A stretch of DNA of 64,000 nucleotides from Planctomycetota bacterium (GTDB lineage: Bacteria > Planctomycetota > Phycisphaerae > Phycisphaerales > SM1A02), in the NCBI GenBank assembly GCA_027622195.1, contig JAQBZO010000004.1:43078-107077 (forward strand). The letters run 5' to 3'. Position numbers and translations under genes: made by a program. Numbering within the stretch: position 1 is the stretch's first letter; the number at the start of each line of letters is the position of its first letter. Below are positions 50,499 through 60,389 of this stretch, piece after piece. The notes below the pieces were generated by a model, which was not told the origin of the DNA, searched no databases, and worked only from the letters and a program-made list of their open reading frames with translations.

Positions 50499-51368
50499 AT
50501 GACAGTACGAAGTTCAGTACCGAATGACCTTCAGCCCTATCTGAAGGACATCCAGGACGAAGGTCTTCTGACTCCCGACGAGGAGAAGACCCTCGGTTGG
50601 TGCATCATCAATGACAACTGCATGGAGTCGAAGGATCGCATGATCCGAGCGAACCTGCGTTTGGTGATTTCGATCTGCAAGAACTACATCCACCGCGGAC
50701 TTTCACTTTCTGATCTTGTCAACGAAGGCAACATCGGACTCATCCGCGCTGTCGAGGGGTTTGATCCCGCACAAGGCGCGCGATTCTCGACTTACGCCTC
50801 TTGGTGGATCAAACAATCCATCAAGCGCCAGCTCATCAACGCCATTCAGCCGATTCATATTCCCGCCTACATGGTCGACTTGATTGCGCGTTGGAAGGTG
50901 GCGAACAAGAAACTCACCGAGCAACTGGGACATGCACCATCGATGCAAGAACTCTCGAAAGAGTTGGATCTGCCGATGCGCAAACTCATGATCGTTCGCA
51001 GAGCGATCAAGGCTTACAACGCGCCGAGTCAGACTCCCGCGGGGGATGATGGCGAAGGCCTCAATATCGCTGACCTCGTCGCCGATATGCGCAATGGAGC
51101 GCCTGAAAACCCGGCGACCCACAACGAGGACCTCAAGGTCATTCTGCACCTGCTTGATTCAATCGATGACCGTGACGCGCGCGTCCTGCGCCTGCGATTT
51201 GGTCTCGAAGGTCACGAACCGCTCACCCTCAAGCAGATTGGCGAAACGGTTGGATTGACGCGTGAGCGTGTGCGACAGATTGAGGTCAGCGCACTCAAGA
51301 AACTCGGCAAGCGCCTTGAGGACAGCAAGGTCTCGCGCTTCTTCAATAGTTCGTTTGATCTGAGCTGA
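50499..51368 (+). CDS. Sigma-70 family RNA polymerase sigma factor (group 2-like)
   Basis: A 289-residue sigma factor with regions 1.2 (PYLKDIQDEGLLTPDEE), 2.1-2.4 (LRLVISICKNYIHRGLSLSD, FSTYASWWIKQSIKRQL), 3 (IPAYMVDLIARWKVANKKLT) and 4.1-4.2 (LRLRFGLEGHEPLTLKQIGE, GLTRERVRQIE). Region 1.1 is absent and region 1.2 is short, so it is smaller than a full primary RpoD. It may be an alternative housekeeping-type factor. The -10 recognition residues look standard, which fits the TA...T boxes found in this window. Confidence 0.9.
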   Translation: MTVRSSVPNDLQPYLKDIQDEGLLTPDEEKTLGWCIINDNCMESKDRMIRANLRLVISICKNYIHRGLSLSDLVNEGNIGLIRAVEGFDPAQGARFSTYASWWIKQSIKRQLINAIQPIHIPAYMVDLIARWKVANKKLTEQLGHAPSMQELSKELDLPMRKLMIVRRAIKAYNAPSQTPAGDDGEGLNIADLVADMRNGAPENPATHNEDLKVILHLLDSIDDRDARVLRLRFGLEGHEPLTLKQIGETVGLTRERVRQIEVSALKKLGKRLEDSKVSRFFNSSFDLS

Positions 51369-51385
51369 CGCGACGCAACGCGCGA

Positions 51386-52528
51386 TCACGACGACTTGTA
51401 AAACGGAGTGGGCACCACCGTGGCTTGAACGGGCTTGCCACCGATCTCGACAGTCAGCGCTGTACCGATGGTGGCATCCCCCGGGCGCACATATCCCATC
51501 GCAATCGGACGATCAAGCGTTGGACTGAGGCATCCGCTCGTCACGACTCCAATCGCGGCGCCATCTCGGAGAATCGGCATTCCCTGACGCGCGCTGCGTC
51601 GTCCTTCGAGGGTGATGCCCACGAGTTTGCGGGTGATTCCACGAGCCTTGATTTCGCGCAGTGCCTCTTGTCCGATGAAGGAACCCGCACGCTCGTCGTC
51701 GACCCCCTTCTCCAACTTCACGGCGAAATCAAGTCCCGCCGACAGAGGATCGGTCTCCTCATCAATCTCGTGGCCGTAGAGCGGCATCCCTGCTTCAAGA
51801 CGCAGAGAGTCCCGTGATGCAAGTCCACACGGCTTCACGAGTGAGGCTGCGTCCTTCGCTTGTCCGAGGAACATCCCCAACGCCGCCTTCGCCATGCCCG
51901 CGCCGAGAATGATCTCGACGCCATCTTCGCCGGTGTACCCCGTTCGAGAGACCATGACCTTCATCACGAGAAGATTCTTCTCAGTGAATCGATACCGTTT
52001 CAGCATGGGAATCTCGCGAGACATGGATCCCACAATTTCCATCGCTCGTGGCCCCTGCACAGCGACCATCGCGGTCGATTCGGTCTGGTCATCCATCTTG
52101 AAAACAAGGTCGCCACGCACGAGATCGAAGTGCTCTTTCAGTTTTGCACGATTCGCCGCGTTGCAGACCATGAGAAATGAATCCTCATCGAGGCAGTACA
52201 CCAAAACATCGTCACGACACCCACCACGCTCATTACAGACGAGTGAATAGCGCACCTGCCCGCGCTCCATGCCGAGAATCTGACGGGTGCAGACTCTGTC
52301 GAGGAAACGCCGCGCATGCCGTCCCGAAAATTTGAGGCGGCCCATGTGGGAGACATCGAAAAAACCAACGGCGCTTCGGCAATGTTTGTGCTCTTCGATG
52401 ATGCCGCTCCCTACATAGAGAAGCGGCATTTCCCATCCCGTGTAATCCACGAGTTTCGCACCATGCTCAACATGAAATGCGTGAAGCGGGGTCTTGCGGA
52501 GGATGGTGGTTGGTGCGTCAGTGGTCAT
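51386..52528 (-). CDS. gcvT: Aminomethyltransferase (glycine cleavage T protein)
   Basis: A 380-residue folate enzyme that takes the methylene group from aminomethyl-lipoyl-H protein to tetrahydrofolate, releasing ammonia. Visible features are TPLHAFHVEHGAKLVDYTGWEMP, VGFFDVSHMGRL, AVQGPRAMEI, SRTGYTGEDGVEI, CGLASRDSLRLEAGMPLYGHE and the late GYVRPG motif. gcvH and gcvP are not adjacent. An AAGGAA ribosome-site-like run precedes ATG 52528; the upstream frame lies across the divergent bamA promoter and is rejected. Confidence 0.92.
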   Translation of the reverse strand: MTTDAPTTILRKTPLHAFHVEHGAKLVDYTGWEMPLLYVGSGIIEEHKHCRSAVGFFDVSHMGRLKFSGRHARRFLDRVCTRQILGMERGQVRYSLVCNERGGCRDDVLVYCLDEDSFLMVCNAANRAKLKEHFDLVRGDLVFKMDDQTESTAMVAVQGPRAMEIVGSMSREIPMLKRYRFTEKNLLVMKVMVSRTGYTGEDGVEIILGAGMAKAALGMFLGQAKDAASLVKPCGLASRDSLRLEAGMPLYGHEIDEETDPLSAGLDFAVKLEKGVDDERAGSFIGQEALREIKARGITRKLVGITLEGRRSARQGMPILRDGAAIGVVTSGCLSPTLDRPIAMGYVRPGDATIGTALTVEIGGKPVQATVVPTPFYKSS

Positions 52529-52559
52529 AGGTCGTTCCTTCGATCGAACCGCCCATGGT

Positions 52560-55064
52560 ATGCACCGCGCTGTCATTGGTACGCTCTTGGCGATGGGTTT
52601 CATGACAGGATTGCGAGACCAGTGGAGCGTGGCAGGATCCATCCTTGCCGCCTGCATTGCCGTGCACCCCAACCACGCGGCAACGGCATCCTTCGCGCCA
52701 TTGACTCTCGCCACTACGCCAATGGATATCGGTGACAAATCCCTTCAGGATCGCCCGATTTCTGACATTGAGTTTCGCGGACTGAAGCGTACTGTGGAGC
52801 AAGATGTCCGCAACAACATTCGTGTTGCTCCTGGACAACCGTTTGATGCCAAGACAATCCGAAACGACATCGCCACTCTGTATCGACTCGGACATTTCGA
52901 GGCGGTCGAGGCCGATGCAACGGTTCTGGCCGATGGCAGCGTTCGCGTGACCTATGTCTTCACTGAGCAACCGATCGTTGCTGACATTCAGGTTGTCGGA
53001 AACACGGTCATCTCAGACCAAGACATCGTGAAGGACATCGGACTTTTTGCAGGCGGTCCTCGCGACGATTTCTTGGTCGAAGCGGGCGTTCGCAAGGTCA
53101 AGGGGTTGTATCGCGTGCAGGGTTACTACAGCGCCGAAGTGCGCGTGGATGACACGATGCTCACAGAGACAGGCATCCTCATCATTCGCGTCATTGAAGG
53201 ACCGCGCGTGCGGGTGCGCGACATCGATTTCACGGGCAATGCCACTTTCGGCGACACATTACTGATCGATCAGATCGAGACGTCGTCGTGGATCTTCATC
53301 TTGCGCAAGGGTGAACTGGACGAAGAGCAGCTCATCGACGATGTGGCGAGCCTCGTCAAGTTCTATAAGGAGCGCGGGTATATCGATGTTCGCGTGGACC
53401 GACGCGTTGAAATCAGTCCAGAGGGCGATGAAGCGAAAGTGATCTTCGTCATCGATGAAGGAAGCCAATACACGCTGCGATCCGTACGCATCGCCTCCCC
53501 GGGCGCAAGTCCAGATGCCATTGCAGGGGCACCCACCGCACGATCGCTTGCGATCTTCAGTCCCGAGCAGGCACTGGGACTTCTTGAAATGCGACCCGGC
53601 GACATCTTCACCTCGGTTCGAGTGACCGAGTCGGAAGATGCTCTCGAGCGCGCGTACGGCGAGATGGGGTACATCGACGCGCAAGTCCACGGCGATTGGA
53701 TTCGCATCGGTCCCGAGCCAGAGGTCGACTTTCTGCTTCGGGTCAACCCAGGAAGGTCGTGGACGGCGGGCATTGTGCGCATCCAAGGCAATGACCTGAC
53801 GAAGGACAATGTCATTCGTCGTGATATCCCCATCGAATCAGGTCGCATCCTCAATGGCGGCGCGCTCAAAGATGCAGAGCAGAAACTGCGCGAACTTCGC
53901 CTCTTCAGCGATGTGCGTATTACGCCGCAGGCTCCCTCAGAAGGTACACCGCATATTCGCGATGTGTTGGTGGAAGTGAAGGAAATGAACACGGGCAGCG
54001 TGAATTTCGGTGCAGGAGTCGGCACGGATACAGGTATTTTTGGAACCTTCAGCGTGGTGCAGCGAAACTTCGATCTCGCCGATTTTCCACTCACGGTGAA
54101 TGAACTCCTCACGGCGCGCGCGTTTCGCGGAGCAGGCCAAACCTTCAATCTCACGATCGCTCCCGGAAACGAGATCTCGCAGTATTCCATCTCGATTTTC
54201 GATCCTCGACTTCTCGATAGCGAATGGGGAGGAGGCGTCACGGGTTACTACAGAATCCGCGATTACCAGAACAGCGCGAACTACACCGAGCAACGCATCG
54301 GCGAGAATCTCACCATCACACGCCGTCTTGGCGATGTATGGCGCGGCACCGCTAATTACCGATTCGAGAATGTCGAGTTGTATAACTTTGATTCCGACAC
54401 CCCGATCGAAGTGGTGGAATACGCAGGACCTGCCAATGTCGATTCGCTCGGTCTTGTGATCCAACGCACCACCGTCGACTCGCGCATGCGTCCTTCACGA
54501 GGATCGCAACTTGAACTCGAAACCAACTACCACGGACTCATCGCGGACTATCCCTATCTGGAAGTCGGCGCGCGACTCGTGACATTCCTCGCGGTGGACG
54601 AAGATTTCCTTGGTCGAAGAAGTGTTCTTCGCGCCACGGTGGAAGCGCGCCACGCCTTTGAGGCCACGAACGGAGTGCCCATCTACGAGCGGTATTACCT
54701 CGGTGGTCGATCCCTTCGTGGATTTCAATTCCGCACCGTCAGTCCCAAGAGCGAAGGAACGATTGGCGCACCCAACACGCCGAACGACGAACCCGTCGGC
54801 GGCACTTTTCTCTTCTTCGCTGGGCTTCAGCAAGAGTTCCCACTCTTCGACCGATATGTGTCGTGGGTGACCTTCATCGACTCGGGAACAGTGGTCGACA
54901 ATGTCTCGTTCGAGCAGTACCGAGCCTCCATCGGAATCGGCATTCGCATCGCCATTCCCGCATTTGGACCAGTCCCACTCGCCTTCGATCTTGCAGTTCC
55001 GATCGCAAAGCAAGACACCGACGAGACGCAGGTTTTCAGCTTCACGATGGACCTTCCCTTCTAA
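52560..55064 (+). CDS. bamA: Outer membrane protein assembly factor BamA
   Basis: An 834-residue protein that inserts beta-barrels into the outer membrane. A signal peptide (hydrophobic SVAGSILAACIAV, cleavage after HAATA) is followed by POTRA repeats (starting ISDIEFRGLKRTVEQDV, VADIQVVGNTVISDQDI, VRDIDFTGNATFGD, and two more) and a C-terminal 16-strand barrel with the YYLGGRSLRGFQFR motif and final aromatic PF. ATG 52593 also fits: a TACGCT box lies seven bases before it, and the signal peptide remains intact. It leads the OM/lipid A operon. Confidence 0.92.
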   Translation: MHRAVIGTLLAMGFMTGLRDQWSVAGSILAACIAVHPNHAATASFAPLTLATTPMDIGDKSLQDRPISDIEFRGLKRTVEQDVRNNIRVAPGQPFDAKTIRNDIATLYRLGHFEAVEADATVLADGSVRVTYVFTEQPIVADIQVVGNTVISDQDIVKDIGLFAGGPRDDFLVEAGVRKVKGLYRVQGYYSAEVRVDDTMLTETGILIIRVIEGPRVRVRDIDFTGNATFGDTLLIDQIETSSWIFILRKGELDEEQLIDDVASLVKFYKERGYIDVRVDRRVEISPEGDEAKVIFVIDEGSQYTLRSVRIASPGASPDAIAGAPTARSLAIFSPEQALGLLEMRPGDIFTSVRVTESEDALERAYGEMGYIDAQVHGDWIRIGPEPEVDFLLRVNPGRSWTAGIVRIQGNDLTKDNVIRRDIPIESGRILNGGALKDAEQKLRELRLFSDVRITPQAPSEGTPHIRDVLVEVKEMNTGSVNFGAGVGTDTGIFGTFSVVQRNFDLADFPLTVNELLTARAFRGAGQTFNLTIAPGNEISQYSISIFDPRLLDSEWGGGVTGYYRIRDYQNSANYTEQRIGENLTITRRLGDVWRGTANYRFENVELYNFDSDTPIEVVEYAGPANVDSLGLVIQRTTVDSRMRPSRGSQLELETNYHGLIADYPYLEVGARLVTFLAVDEDFLGRRSVLRATVEARHAFEATNGVPIYERYYLGGRSLRGFQFRTVSPKSEGTIGAPNTPNDEPVGGTFLFFAGLQQEFPLFDRYVSWVTFIDSGTVVDNVSFEQYRASIGIGIRIAIPAFGPVPLAFDLAVPIAKQDTDETQVFSFTMDLPF

Positions 55065-55097
55065 TTGGAGCGGCGGCAGTCCATCGTCGGTCTGGGG

Positions 55098-55103
55098 TAG
55101 AAT
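55098..55103 (+). promoter_or_regulatory. -10-like TAGAAT box of the first ompH gene
   Basis: TAGAAT (five of six to TATAAT) lies six bases (cttcgg) before ATG 55110. This may be an internal leaderless promoter inside the bamA-lpx operon. Confidence 0.42.
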
Positions 55104-55109
55104 CTTCGG

Positions 55110-55754
55110 ATGCACTCGATTCCCTCTCACACCACAATTCGCGGGATTGTTCTCTTTGGGGCATCGGTCCTCCTTCTTGCTGGAGCGACCTTTGCCGCTG
55201 GACGACTCTCGGTACCCCCTTCCGCCGTCGCCAACCTTGACTTGCCGTCCGTCCTTGAGCGACTCACTCAACGCGCGGACATGGAGGCTGGACTCGCCGC
55301 CAAGCGACGCTCGTTTGACGAAGAGTTGTCGGTTCGATCTCGCTCGCTCGAAGAGCGCACCAAGGCGGCCGATGCCAAGCCTGAGGCGCAACGACAGTTG
55401 GACCGAGATGAGGTGGCACTTTCTCAATTGCAACTTCGTGAATGGGCATTGATGCGGCACTCTGAGGTGGATCGTGAAGAAGCACTTCAGTGGCAGAACC
55501 TGTATCGATCCATCCAAGCTGAAGTCGCGCGTCTCGCTGAGGCCGATGGATACGACTATGTCATGGTCTATGACGGATCCGCCGAGTTTCGTCGTGACCG
55601 CGCCGCTCAGACTCCACTCTCGCAGCAGGTCGTGGATCAGATTATGCGTCGTCGCGTGATCTATGCCGCGACGAAGGATGACATTACCGAGAAGCTTGTG
55701 ATCCGAATGAACAACTCACGCGCTGCCGCTCCCGCAGCGACTGTCGGCAAGTAG
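55110..55754 (+). CDS. OmpH/Skp-like periplasmic chaperone, copy 1
   Basis: A 214-residue exported protein with an N-terminal hydrophobic helix (GIVLFGASVLLLAGATFA), long charged coiled-coil helices (about residues 45-125) and a C-terminal beta strand (YDYVMVYDG, ...VIYAATKDDITEKLV). This is the Skp layout of tentacle-like helices on a small beta body. Skp carries unfolded outer-membrane proteins to BamA, which matches its place right after bamA. The hydrophobic helix may stay as a membrane anchor. It is 45 bases after bamA. Confidence 0.78.
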   Translation: MHSIPSHTTIRGIVLFGASVLLLAGATFAAGRLSVPPSAVANLDLPSVLERLTQRADMEAGLAAKRRSFDEELSVRSRSLEERTKAADAKPEAQRQLDRDEVALSQLQLREWALMRHSEVDREEALQWQNLYRSIQAEVARLAEADGYDYVMVYDGSAEFRRDRAAQTPLSQQVVDQIMRRRVIYAATKDDITEKLVIRMNNSRAAAPAATVGK

Positions 55755-55778
55755 TTACTCTTCAAGAAAGACTCTCTT

Positions 55779-56372
55779 ATGCGTATCCCCCCCATTGCAG
55801 TCACCCTTCTTGCTGGTGCCGTCCTCGTCGCCACGTGGGCCGCCGTTGCGCCCAGTCAGCCCGTGTCCATTGGGTGCGTGAATATCGAACGACTCTTCGA
55901 GAATCTGGATGCGATCAAGTCACTTGAGGTGCGCCGCGCAAAGGTTCAATCGGAACTTGCTGCGCGCATTGATGCGAAGAAGGCTGAACTCGTCGAGATG
56001 CAAGAAGAACTCGAAAGTTATGCTCCTGGAACTCCCGCGTATGAGACTGCCGCAAGCCATGCTCTCGAAAAAGCAGGCGAACTCAAGGCGATTGAGGGCT
56101 ACGCCGAACTCAAAATGGAAGCAGAGCGCGCGAATGCGATGCGCGACTTGTATACCCAAGTGAAGACCGTCACCGCCCAAGTCGCCGCTGAGCAAAAACT
56201 CGACATCATCTTTGTGGACGACGCCTCACCGCCGATCCAACCAGCGAATCTTGCTGGCACGATGGAACAAATCAATGGTCGGCGCATGCTCTTTTCTGCG
56301 AGTCCACTCGACATCACCGACCTGCTCGTGCAGCGGGTGAATGCGGCATTGAAGTCGCAGAGCGGCGGATGA
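55779..56372 (+). CDS. OmpH/Skp-like periplasmic chaperone, copy 2
   Basis: A 197-residue second Skp-family protein with a signal peptide ([22 protein letters not shown]) and the typical beta strand [14 protein letters not shown] at the mature start. Coiled-coil arms run from about 45 to 130 ([20 protein letters not shown]). A final strand is [12 protein letters not shown]. It matches the OmpH family more closely than copy 1 does. The stop overlaps lpxD by four bases. Two adjacent skp-like genes between bamA and lpxD suggest duplication. Confidence 0.85.
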   Translation: MRIPPIAVTLLAGAVLVATWAAVAPSQPVSIGCVNIERLFENLDAIKSLEVRRAKVQSELAARIDAKKAELVEMQEELESYAPGTPAYETAASHALEKAGELKAIEGYAELKMEAERANAMRDLYTQVKTVTAQVAAEQKLDIIFVDDASPPIQPANLAGTMEQINGRRMLFSASPLDITDLLVQRVNAALKSQSGG

Positions 56373-57442
56373 AGCACCAACCCCGCACGAGCGGCGAAGT
56401 GGCAGCGCTCCTCGGCGCGACGGTCGTTGGGTCGCCCGACGAAGCCGTCCGTGGCGTCGCATCGGTGAGTGACTCCATCGCCACGGATGTCGTTCTCGTG
56501 GGAGCCAATAAATATGTCGATGCGTTCGAGAAGTGTCCTGCTCGAACCGCTGTTGTTTCAGCGGGGGTGAAGCTCGGCGACAGTGCTGCGGGACGCGCCA
56601 TCATCGTCGTTCCCGACGCCGATGTCGCATCGATCGCCTTGTTCGGTGCCTTCGCATTCGAGTGTGGAATCCCAGAGCAAGGCGTTCATCCCTCGGCGGT
56701 GATTCACCCCTCCGCCGAGATCGATCCATCATCGCGGATCGGACCCCATGTTTCAGTCGGTGCCGAGTCCACAATCGCGCCTGAGTGTGTGATCCACGCC
56801 GGAGTCTCGATTGGACGAGGCGTGGTCATCGGTCACGGCACAACGATTCATCCCAATGTCACGTTGCACGATCGCATTGCGGTTGGAAACAGTTGCGTCA
56901 TTGGTGCGGGTTGCGTCATTGGCGGTATCGGTTTTGGATTTCGACCGCTCGCAGGAAAGGGACTCACACGCATTCCGCACATCGGCACCGTCATTCTTGA
57001 AGATGCTGTCGAAATCGGATCGAACACCACGATTGACCGAGCGAAGACAGGTGCCACCATAATTGGTCTCGGCACCAAGATCGATAATCAGTGCCAAATC
57101 GCGCACAATTGCAAGATCGGTCGCCACTGCGCCATTTCTGCCCACGCTGCCCTTGCAGGCAGCGTGACGGTGGGGGATGGGGTTCAGATGGGCGGCGCAG
57201 TCGGCATCGCTGACCACGTCACCATCGGATCAGGTGTGCAGATTGCTGCGAAGAGCGGGCTTATGCGCGACGTTCCAGCGCGCGCTCGTGTGGGCGGCAC
57301 GCCCGCGGTCGATGTGCGCGATATGTTGCGGCAGTTTGCCATCATGCGCACTTTGGGAGAAAACGCTTCACTCGTTTCGCGACTGCTAAAGAATGCACAG
57401 GGGTCCATTGGATTCACTAAGGAGCCGAACGATCCGGCATGA
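56369..57442 (+). CDS. lpxD: UDP-3-O-acylglucosamine N-acyltransferase
   Basis: A 357-residue enzyme that adds the second hydroxyacyl chain to UDP-glucosamine in lipid A synthesis. Residues about 1-100 form the uridine-binding domain ([15 protein letters not shown]). Then come left-handed beta-helix hexapeptide repeats ([21 protein letters not shown], ...) and the catalytic His in [17 protein letters not shown]-terminal helix follows. Overlaps with both neighbours by four bases show a tightly coupled operon. Confidence 0.93.
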   Translation: MKHQPRTSGEVAALLGATVVGSPDEAVRGVASVSDSIATDVVLVGANKYVDAFEKCPARTAVVSAGVKLGDSAAGRAIIVVPDADVASIALFGAFAFECGIPEQGVHPSAVIHPSAEIDPSSRIGPHVSVGAESTIAPECVIHAGVSIGRGVVIGHGTTIHPNVTLHDRIAVGNSCVIGAGCVIGGIGFGFRPLAGKGLTRIPHIGTVILEDAVEIGSNTTIDRAKTGATIIGLGTKIDNQCQIAHNCKIGRHCAISAHAALAGSVTVGDGVQMGGAVGIADHVTIGSGVQIAAKSGLMRDVPARARVGGTPAVDVRDMLRQFAIMRTLGENASLVSRLLKNAQGSIGFTKEPNDPA

Positions 57443-58794
57443 CGACGCTTCCTGACCGAGCGAATCCTGTCACCACTCAACCTCGCCAACAAACGGTGGG
57501 TCGAGAGGTGGTGGTGCGCGGCAAGGGATTGCTGCTCGGTCAAGCTGCAGAACTCATCATTTGCCCCGCCGACTCTGGAACAGGAATCGTCTTCGAGCGA
57601 ATCGACCTTGATCCTCCTGTTGCGATTCCAGCCATCGCAGAAAATGTTTCCCATCGCCCTCGAAGAACGACGCTTCGTTCGGGGGATACCACGATCGAAA
57701 CAATCGAACACTGCATGAGTTCGCTCGCAGGACTCGGTATTGACAATGCTGTGCTCAAGTTGCGCGGACCTGAGCTTCCCATTGGCGATGGATCGGCGCT
57801 GCTCTTTACGACTCCTCTGTTGGAGGCGGGACTGGTTGCACAAGACGCTCCACGAAAAATCTATAAGTTGACCGAGCCCATTGTGATCGAAGAAGGGGGA
57901 GCGATGATCGCCGTGATGCCTCACGCTGACCCAGGGCTCCATGTGGTATTCGACCTTGATTACAAGGACAACGCGCACCGCATCGGTCGGCAGACTTGGA
58001 ACTACGACACGGCCACGGGAGACTACATCTCTGATGTTGCCCCCTGCCGTACCTTTAGTCTCAAGGAAGAGGCCGAAGCATTGTGGGCTGCGGGGATGTG
58101 TCGCCATCTCACGCCGCGCGATGTCCTCGTCATCGGGGACGATGGGCCCATCGACAATGTGCTTCGTTTTGATAACGAGCCCGTGCGACACAAAGTGCTC
58201 GACCTCATCGGCGATCTTTACTTGACCGGATGCCAGTTGTCGTGTCGCGTACTCGCGCATCGATCTGGACACAACCTCAATCGACTGATGGCACTTGCGA
58301 TTCGAGAAAAGATTCGGCGTGATGCTCGCACCACCAGTCTCTCTGAAGCGAAGGCGATGGACGCGCGCGCGATCGTCCGATTGATGCCCCACCGCTATCC
58401 GATGTTGCTCGTCGACCGCGTCATCGAGATCGATCAAGGGCGTCGCGCTGTGGGGATCAAGAATGTCACGATCAATGAACCGTTTTTTCAGGGACATTAT
58501 CCAGGCACCCCAATCATGCCCGGAGTGCTCATCGTTGAGGCGATGGCTCAGTTGGGCGGATTGATGTTGAGCCAACAGTTGGAACACTCGGGTAAAGTGG
58601 CAGTGCTGCTTTCAATGGACGGAGTCAAACTTCGTCGAGCAGTCACTCCAGGCGATCAACTCGTCCTCGAGGCCGAGGTCGTGCGCGCATCCAGCCGCAA
58701 TGCAGCGCTACAGTGCCGCGCCACAGTGGGCGGAAAGCTCGCTGCCGAGGCACTTATTCGCTTTATGATGGTCGATCCAGACTTCACGTCATGA
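57439..58794 (+). CDS. lpxC/fabZ: Fused LpxC deacetylase and FabZ dehydratase
   Basis: A 451-residue two-enzyme fusion. Residues about 15-300 are LpxC, the zinc deacetylase that commits UDP-acyl-GlcNAc to lipid [17 protein letters not shown] (zinc His), CRTFSLKEE and [13 protein letters not shown] (zinc His and Asp), with HRSGHNLN at the end. Residues about 308-451 are FabZ, the beta-hydroxyacyl-ACP dehydratase: [14 protein letters not shown] and [23 protein letters not shown]. Both active sites look complete. The fusion is known in Bacteroidetes, Chlorobi and planctomycetes, and should keep hydroxyacyl supply in step with lipid A. Confidence 0.93.
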   Translation: MTTLPDRANPVTTQPRQQTVGREVVVRGKGLLLGQAAELIICPADSGTGIVFERIDLDPPVAIPAIAENVSHRPRRTTLRSGDTTIETIEHCMSSLAGLGIDNAVLKLRGPELPIGDGSALLFTTPLLEAGLVAQDAPRKIYKLTEPIVIEEGGAMIAVMPHADPGLHVVFDLDYKDNAHRIGRQTWNYDTATGDYISDVAPCRTFSLKEEAEALWAAGMCRHLTPRDVLVIGDDGPIDNVLRFDNEPVRHKVLDLIGDLYLTGCQLSCRVLAHRSGHNLNRLMALAIREKIRRDARTTSLSEAKAMDARAIVRLMPHRYPMLLVDRVIEIDQGRRAVGIKNVTINEPFFQGHYPGTPIMPGVLIVEAMAQLGGLMLSQQLEHSGKVAVLLSMDGVKLRRAVTPGDQLVLEAEVVRASSRNAALQCRATVGGKLAAEALIRFMMVDPDFTS

Positions 58795-59621
58795 CCAAGA
58801 TTCACCCCACTGCGATCATTGACCCCACCGCTGTCATCGCCCCGAGCGCTGAGATCGGCGCGTACTGTGTGGTCGGTGCGCGCGTTTCGATTGGTGAAGA
58901 TTGCGTCCTTCGTCCCCACTCCCAAGTCGTGCAGATGACGCGGATGGGACGAGGCAACACGGTGCATGCATTCGCTGTGATCGGCGGAGATCCACAAGAC
59001 CTCAAGTATCACGGAGAACCCACGTGGCTTGAGATCGGCGACGACAACCAGGTGCGCGAGTACTGCAGCATTCACCGCGGCACCGGCAATGGCGGCGGAC
59101 TGACTCGCATCGGTTCACACAACTTGTTCATGGCATGCACGCACATTGCGCATGATTCGATCGTGGGCAATCATGTCATCCTCGCAAACAATGTCATGCT
59201 CGCTGGTCATGTTCACATCGAGGACTACGCCAATGTGGGCGGTGCTGTTGGAATCCACCACTTCGCACGCATCGGTTTCTGTTCATTCGTGGCTGGCATG
59301 TCCCGCTGTCCAAAGGATGTTCCTCCGTTCATGTTGCTCGAAGGTAATCCTGCCTCGGTGCGTGGTTACAACCATGTGGGCATGAGTCGACTCGGCATGA
59401 ATGAAAGCGAATTGGACGCAGCAAAAGAGTGCTACAAGCGTCTCTTCCGCACACTCGGCGGTTCGGTAGGAGAAAAAGTAGCCGGATTACGCGCCGATTT
59501 CGCTGGTTCAGCGGTCGTGGCTCGGATTTGCGACGCGATCGCACAAGAGGGCGGCGGACGGAATGGCCGAGTGCTCGAGGTGCGCCGATCGGATGACAAA
59601 AGGGCTCCCCGCACCCTGTAG
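58791..59621 (+). CDS. lpxA: Acyl-ACP--UDP-N-acetylglucosamine O-acyltransferase
   Basis: A 276-residue enzyme that makes the first acyl transfer of lipid A synthesis. It has the hexapeptide beta-helix (IHPTAIIDPTAVIAPSAEIG, ...), the PQDLKYHGEP loop, the catalytic His in ACTHIAHDS and GHVHIEDYANVGGAVGIH. A C-terminal helical part of about 80 residues follows. Its start overlaps the LpxC-FabZ stop (ATGA). A longer frame inside the previous gene is rejected. Confidence 0.93.
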   Translation: MTKIHPTAIIDPTAVIAPSAEIGAYCVVGARVSIGEDCVLRPHSQVVQMTRMGRGNTVHAFAVIGGDPQDLKYHGEPTWLEIGDDNQVREYCSIHRGTGNGGGLTRIGSHNLFMACTHIAHDSIVGNHVILANNVMLAGHVHIEDYANVGGAVGIHHFARIGFCSFVAGMSRCPKDVPPFMLLEGNPASVRGYNHVGMSRLGMNESELDAAKECYKRLFRTLGGSVGEKVAGLRADFAGSAVVARICDAIAQEGGGRNGRVLEVRRSDDKRAPRTL

Positions 59622-59633
59622 GATTCTCAACTC

Positions 59634-60386
59634 ATGTCGAAGGCTGCCAAGGAACTCCGCATTGAAGAACTGAGCCAAAAGGCGCAGAAGGAATTGCGTG
59701 CGAGCAGTTGGTTTGAAGCTGAGCGACTCGCCATGCGTGCATTGGAGTTGGCTCATCGAAGCCGCAGTTATGCCGAGATGGCGAGCGCCGTCCTTCTGTT
59801 GCAGGAAGCGCGCAGACAGCGGATGCAGGTCGCAATTGATGCCGACACACTGCGCATCGTCGAGAGTCCAGTGCCTGAAGATCCGCAAGTCGAGATCGGT
59901 TGCTATTTGCTGCAGCCTCCTCAGGTTGGATCAGATGCGCGTCGTTTGCGATTGACTGCACTTCACCGCGAAGTGCCTGTCCTGGTCCTCTGCCGAGAGC
60001 CAACGACTCGAATGGGGCTTGTTCCATTGGTCGCGATTGGGCCGGTCACGGTTCGCGCGCGTATTGATCCATTCCCGAAGAAGTCGGGTGTCACGATGGA
60101 GTGGTATCTCGAGGCGTGTCGCCAACTCGGACAAGCTGCGATCGATAGTTTTGATTCTGGTCTCGAGTGGCACCGACAGGTCGACTCGGTCATGGGGATG
60201 CTCGATGCCGTCCCCGATCACGAAGAACTTCACCAATTGCTGCACGATGTCTGCACACGCGCCGCGGCGGCTGGCGCACGAGCCATCGACTTGGCCGAAC
60301 GGGATCCACTCGACGATGAACTCGACGAACTGGACGGCGGCGCGACGTCGACCGATGCAGACGATGAAGACGACAAGGACAATTGA
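59634..60386 (+). CDS. Unknown protein of the lipid A operon, with TPR-like N-terminus
   Basis: A 250-residue soluble protein 12 bases after lpxA. The first 60 residues are helical and TPR-like (SKAAKELRIEELSQKAQKEL, WFEAERLAMRALELAHRSR). The middle is beta-rich with VPVLVLCREPTTRMGLVPLV, then TMEWYLEACRQLGQAAIDSF. A Cys-x-x-Leu region and a very acidic Asp/Glu tail end it. No signal peptide or membrane helix. I do not recognise it; its operon place suggests an envelope or housekeeping role. Confidence 0.68.
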   Translation: MSKAAKELRIEELSQKAQKELRASSWFEAERLAMRALELAHRSRSYAEMASAVLLLQEARRQRMQVAIDADTLRIVESPVPEDPQVEIGCYLLQPPQVGSDARRLRLTALHREVPVLVLCREPTTRMGLVPLVAIGPVTVRARIDPFPKKSGVTMEWYLEACRQLGQAAIDSFDSGLEWHRQVDSVMGMLDAVPDHEELHQLLHDVCTRAAAAGARAIDLAERDPLDDELDELDGGATSTDADDEDDKDN

Positions 60387-60389
60387 CGC

